This document shows, piece by piece, positions 41,890 through 42,661 of a stretch of DNA of 42,661 nucleotides (positions within the stretch are counted from its first letter, which is position 1; each line of letters opens with the position of its first letter). The notes beneath the pieces were generated by a model, which was not told the DNA's origin, searched no databases, and saw only the letters and a list, made by a program, of their open reading frames with translations. A program made the translations under genes and the position numbers. The stretch is from the NCBI RefSeq assembly GCF_000154845.1, contig NZ_DS981498.1, forward strand, positions 1 through 42,661, in the 5' to 3' direction. This DNA is from Phocaeicola coprocola DSM 17136. GTDB lineage: Bacteria > Bacteroidota > Bacteroidia > Bacteroidales > Bacteroidaceae.

Positions 41890-42661
41890 ATGAAAGAACG
41901 AATGCAGAAAACATTATCCGAAGTTAATGACTGCCCTCAAAGAGATAGGTCGGAAACCGAATGGTATGAGGGAGTGCAGACTTTCATGTGGATATGTGAA
42001 GACAACATCGTGGAAGTACCATTCGACAAGGAACACCTTTTCGAGCAAATCCTGAGTCCTGCGAACCTAAACCGATCCTATAAGGCAGTGATTGGAAACA
42101 AGGGCTGTGGCGGTATCGACAATATGTCATGTGAACAATTGTTTTTATGGCTATTAGCCAACAAAGATGCGCTCATCCGTTCCTTGATGGACGGTTCTTA
42201 CCGTCCGAACCCCGTCAAAAGGGTAGAAATCCCCAAGGACAATGGCAAGATGCGTCTATTAGGAATCCCCACTGTGGTAGACCGTTTGGTGCAACAAGCC
42301 ATTAACCAAGTTCTGAGTCCTATATATGAGAAACAATTCTCCAGGAGAAGTTATGGCTTCCGTCCGAGAAGAGGTTGTCATGACGCGGTGAGAGGAGCCC
42401 AAGAGATAATCAATACAGGCTACACGTACGTTGTAGACCTTGACCTTGAACGCTTCTTCGATACCGTGAACCATAGCAAACTCATAGAAATTCTCAGCCG
42501 TACTATTAAAGACGGCAGAGTTGTCAGTCTGATACACAAATATCTCCGAAGCGGTGTAATGAACAAAGGTCTGTTCGAAGTGAGCGAGGAAGGAACTCCC
42601 CAAGGAGGACCTCTAAGTCCATTGTTAAGTAATATTATGCTCAATGAGCTGGACAAGGAAC
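41890..42661 (+). CDS. ltrA: Group IIC intron reverse transcriptase, partial
   Basis: 257 codons from ATG 41890 to the window edge, no stop. RT motifs are RVEIPKDNGKMRLLGIPTV, RSYGFRPRRGCHDAV, VVDLDLERFFDTVNHSKL (catalytic Asp of motif A) and EGTPQGGPLSPLLSNIMLNELD. The YADD box and maturase domain lie beyond the window. The start was chosen because it gives the earliest Met in a frame that is open to the end and follows the ribozyme. Confidence 0.9.
   Translation, partial: MKERMQKTLSEVNDCPQRDRSETEWYEGVQTFMWICEDNIVEVPFDKEHLFEQILSPANLNRSYKAVIGNKGCGGIDNMSCEQLFLWLLANKDALIRSLMDGSYRPNPVKRVEIPKDNGKMRLLGIPTVVDRLVQQAINQVLSPIYEKQFSRRSYGFRPRRGCHDAVRGAQEIINTGYTYVVDLDLERFFDTVNHSKLIEILSRTIKDGRVVSLIHKYLRSGVMNKGLFEVSEEGTPQGGPLSPLLSNIMLNELDKE

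Larger units (their letters stand above)
41469..42661 (+). mobile_element. Group IIC-like intron, truncated by the window end
   Basis: Domain I matches the known group IIC pattern from memory: GTATGCTCGGCATGAGTA at the 5' end, GGGTGCAAGTCCC, AGCAAGGGTGTCC, GGTGGAATCTGAAAGAAGC, GGCGGCAAA, GGTCTGACGAACA, AACTTCATATAAGGC, then CCGAGGAGGTCTC and GTCAGCAGAAGTCATAGTA before the ORF. This resembles Oceanobacillus O.i.I1 closely. Its 5' end starts just after a terminator hairpin, the usual IIC target. GTATG departs from the common GUGYG. It is unrelated to the intron at 17888. Confidence 0.85.

Noticed and set aside
1..42661. CRISPR array or insertion sequence
   Set aside because: No spaced direct repeats or cas genes and no DDE transposase frames were seen; the only transposition-type genes are the recombinase and intron enzymes.

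Overview
The window reads as a Bacteroidales chromosome, most likely Phocaeicola or Bacteroides. The basis is the gene set (PPi-dependent phosphofructokinase, DUF721 next to recF, golvesin-type amidase, DUF4847 lipoprotein, YgiQ, GH25 on a membrane anchor) and the many -7 boxes of the Bacteroidales form TAnnTTTG. No species call is possible from the sequence alone.

Layout. 1-16450 is ordinary core chromosome: two tRNAs (Gly, Tyr), ribH, a TPR membrane protein, recF with DUF721, 5-formyl-THF cyclo-ligase, then a tight minus-strand operon (Crp-M3 peptidase fusion, DUF4847 lipoprotein, dCMP deaminase, S41 protease), a MarC protein, mnmA and ygiQ, a small unknown gene and a large golvesin/amidase protein. 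16480-29381 is an integrative mobilizable element of about 12.9 kb. It is bounded by an exact 21-bp direct repeat, and each end carries a matching imperfect ~42-bp arm-type repeat. In order it holds a tyrosine recombinase interrupted by a 2494-bp group II intron just after the catalytic tyrosine codon, two small genes, a NYN-domain gene behind a perfect Bacteroidales promoter and a structured leader, decayed DNA, an oriT-like region, a MobV relaxase broken by a +1 frameshift, and a minus-strand restriction-modification cassette. The cassette has an XRE regulator, a fused nuclease-methyltransferase, and a specificity gene split by a run of nine Gs.

Just outside the right repeat lies a shrunken, diverged second relaxase (29602-29881), evidence of an older related element at the same place. 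It is followed by a secreted TonB-C-like/WG-repeat protein. Core chromosome resumes with a bile acid:sodium symporter-family protein, an acyltransferase, pfp, a GH25 lysozyme, a PIF1-like helicase with TPRs, a 30-aa peptide gene, and a Tsx-like outer-membrane protein (DUF5020) next to an NCS2 purine permease. A second, different group II intron (group IIC-like) begins four bases past the U-tract of the permease terminator and runs off the window end.

The most notable points are the intron-split integrase, the poly-G switch between a two-TRD and a predicted three-TRD specificity protein, the in-frame Crp-peptidase fusion, the NYN gene with two competing hairpins in its leader, and the group IIC intron on a terminator.
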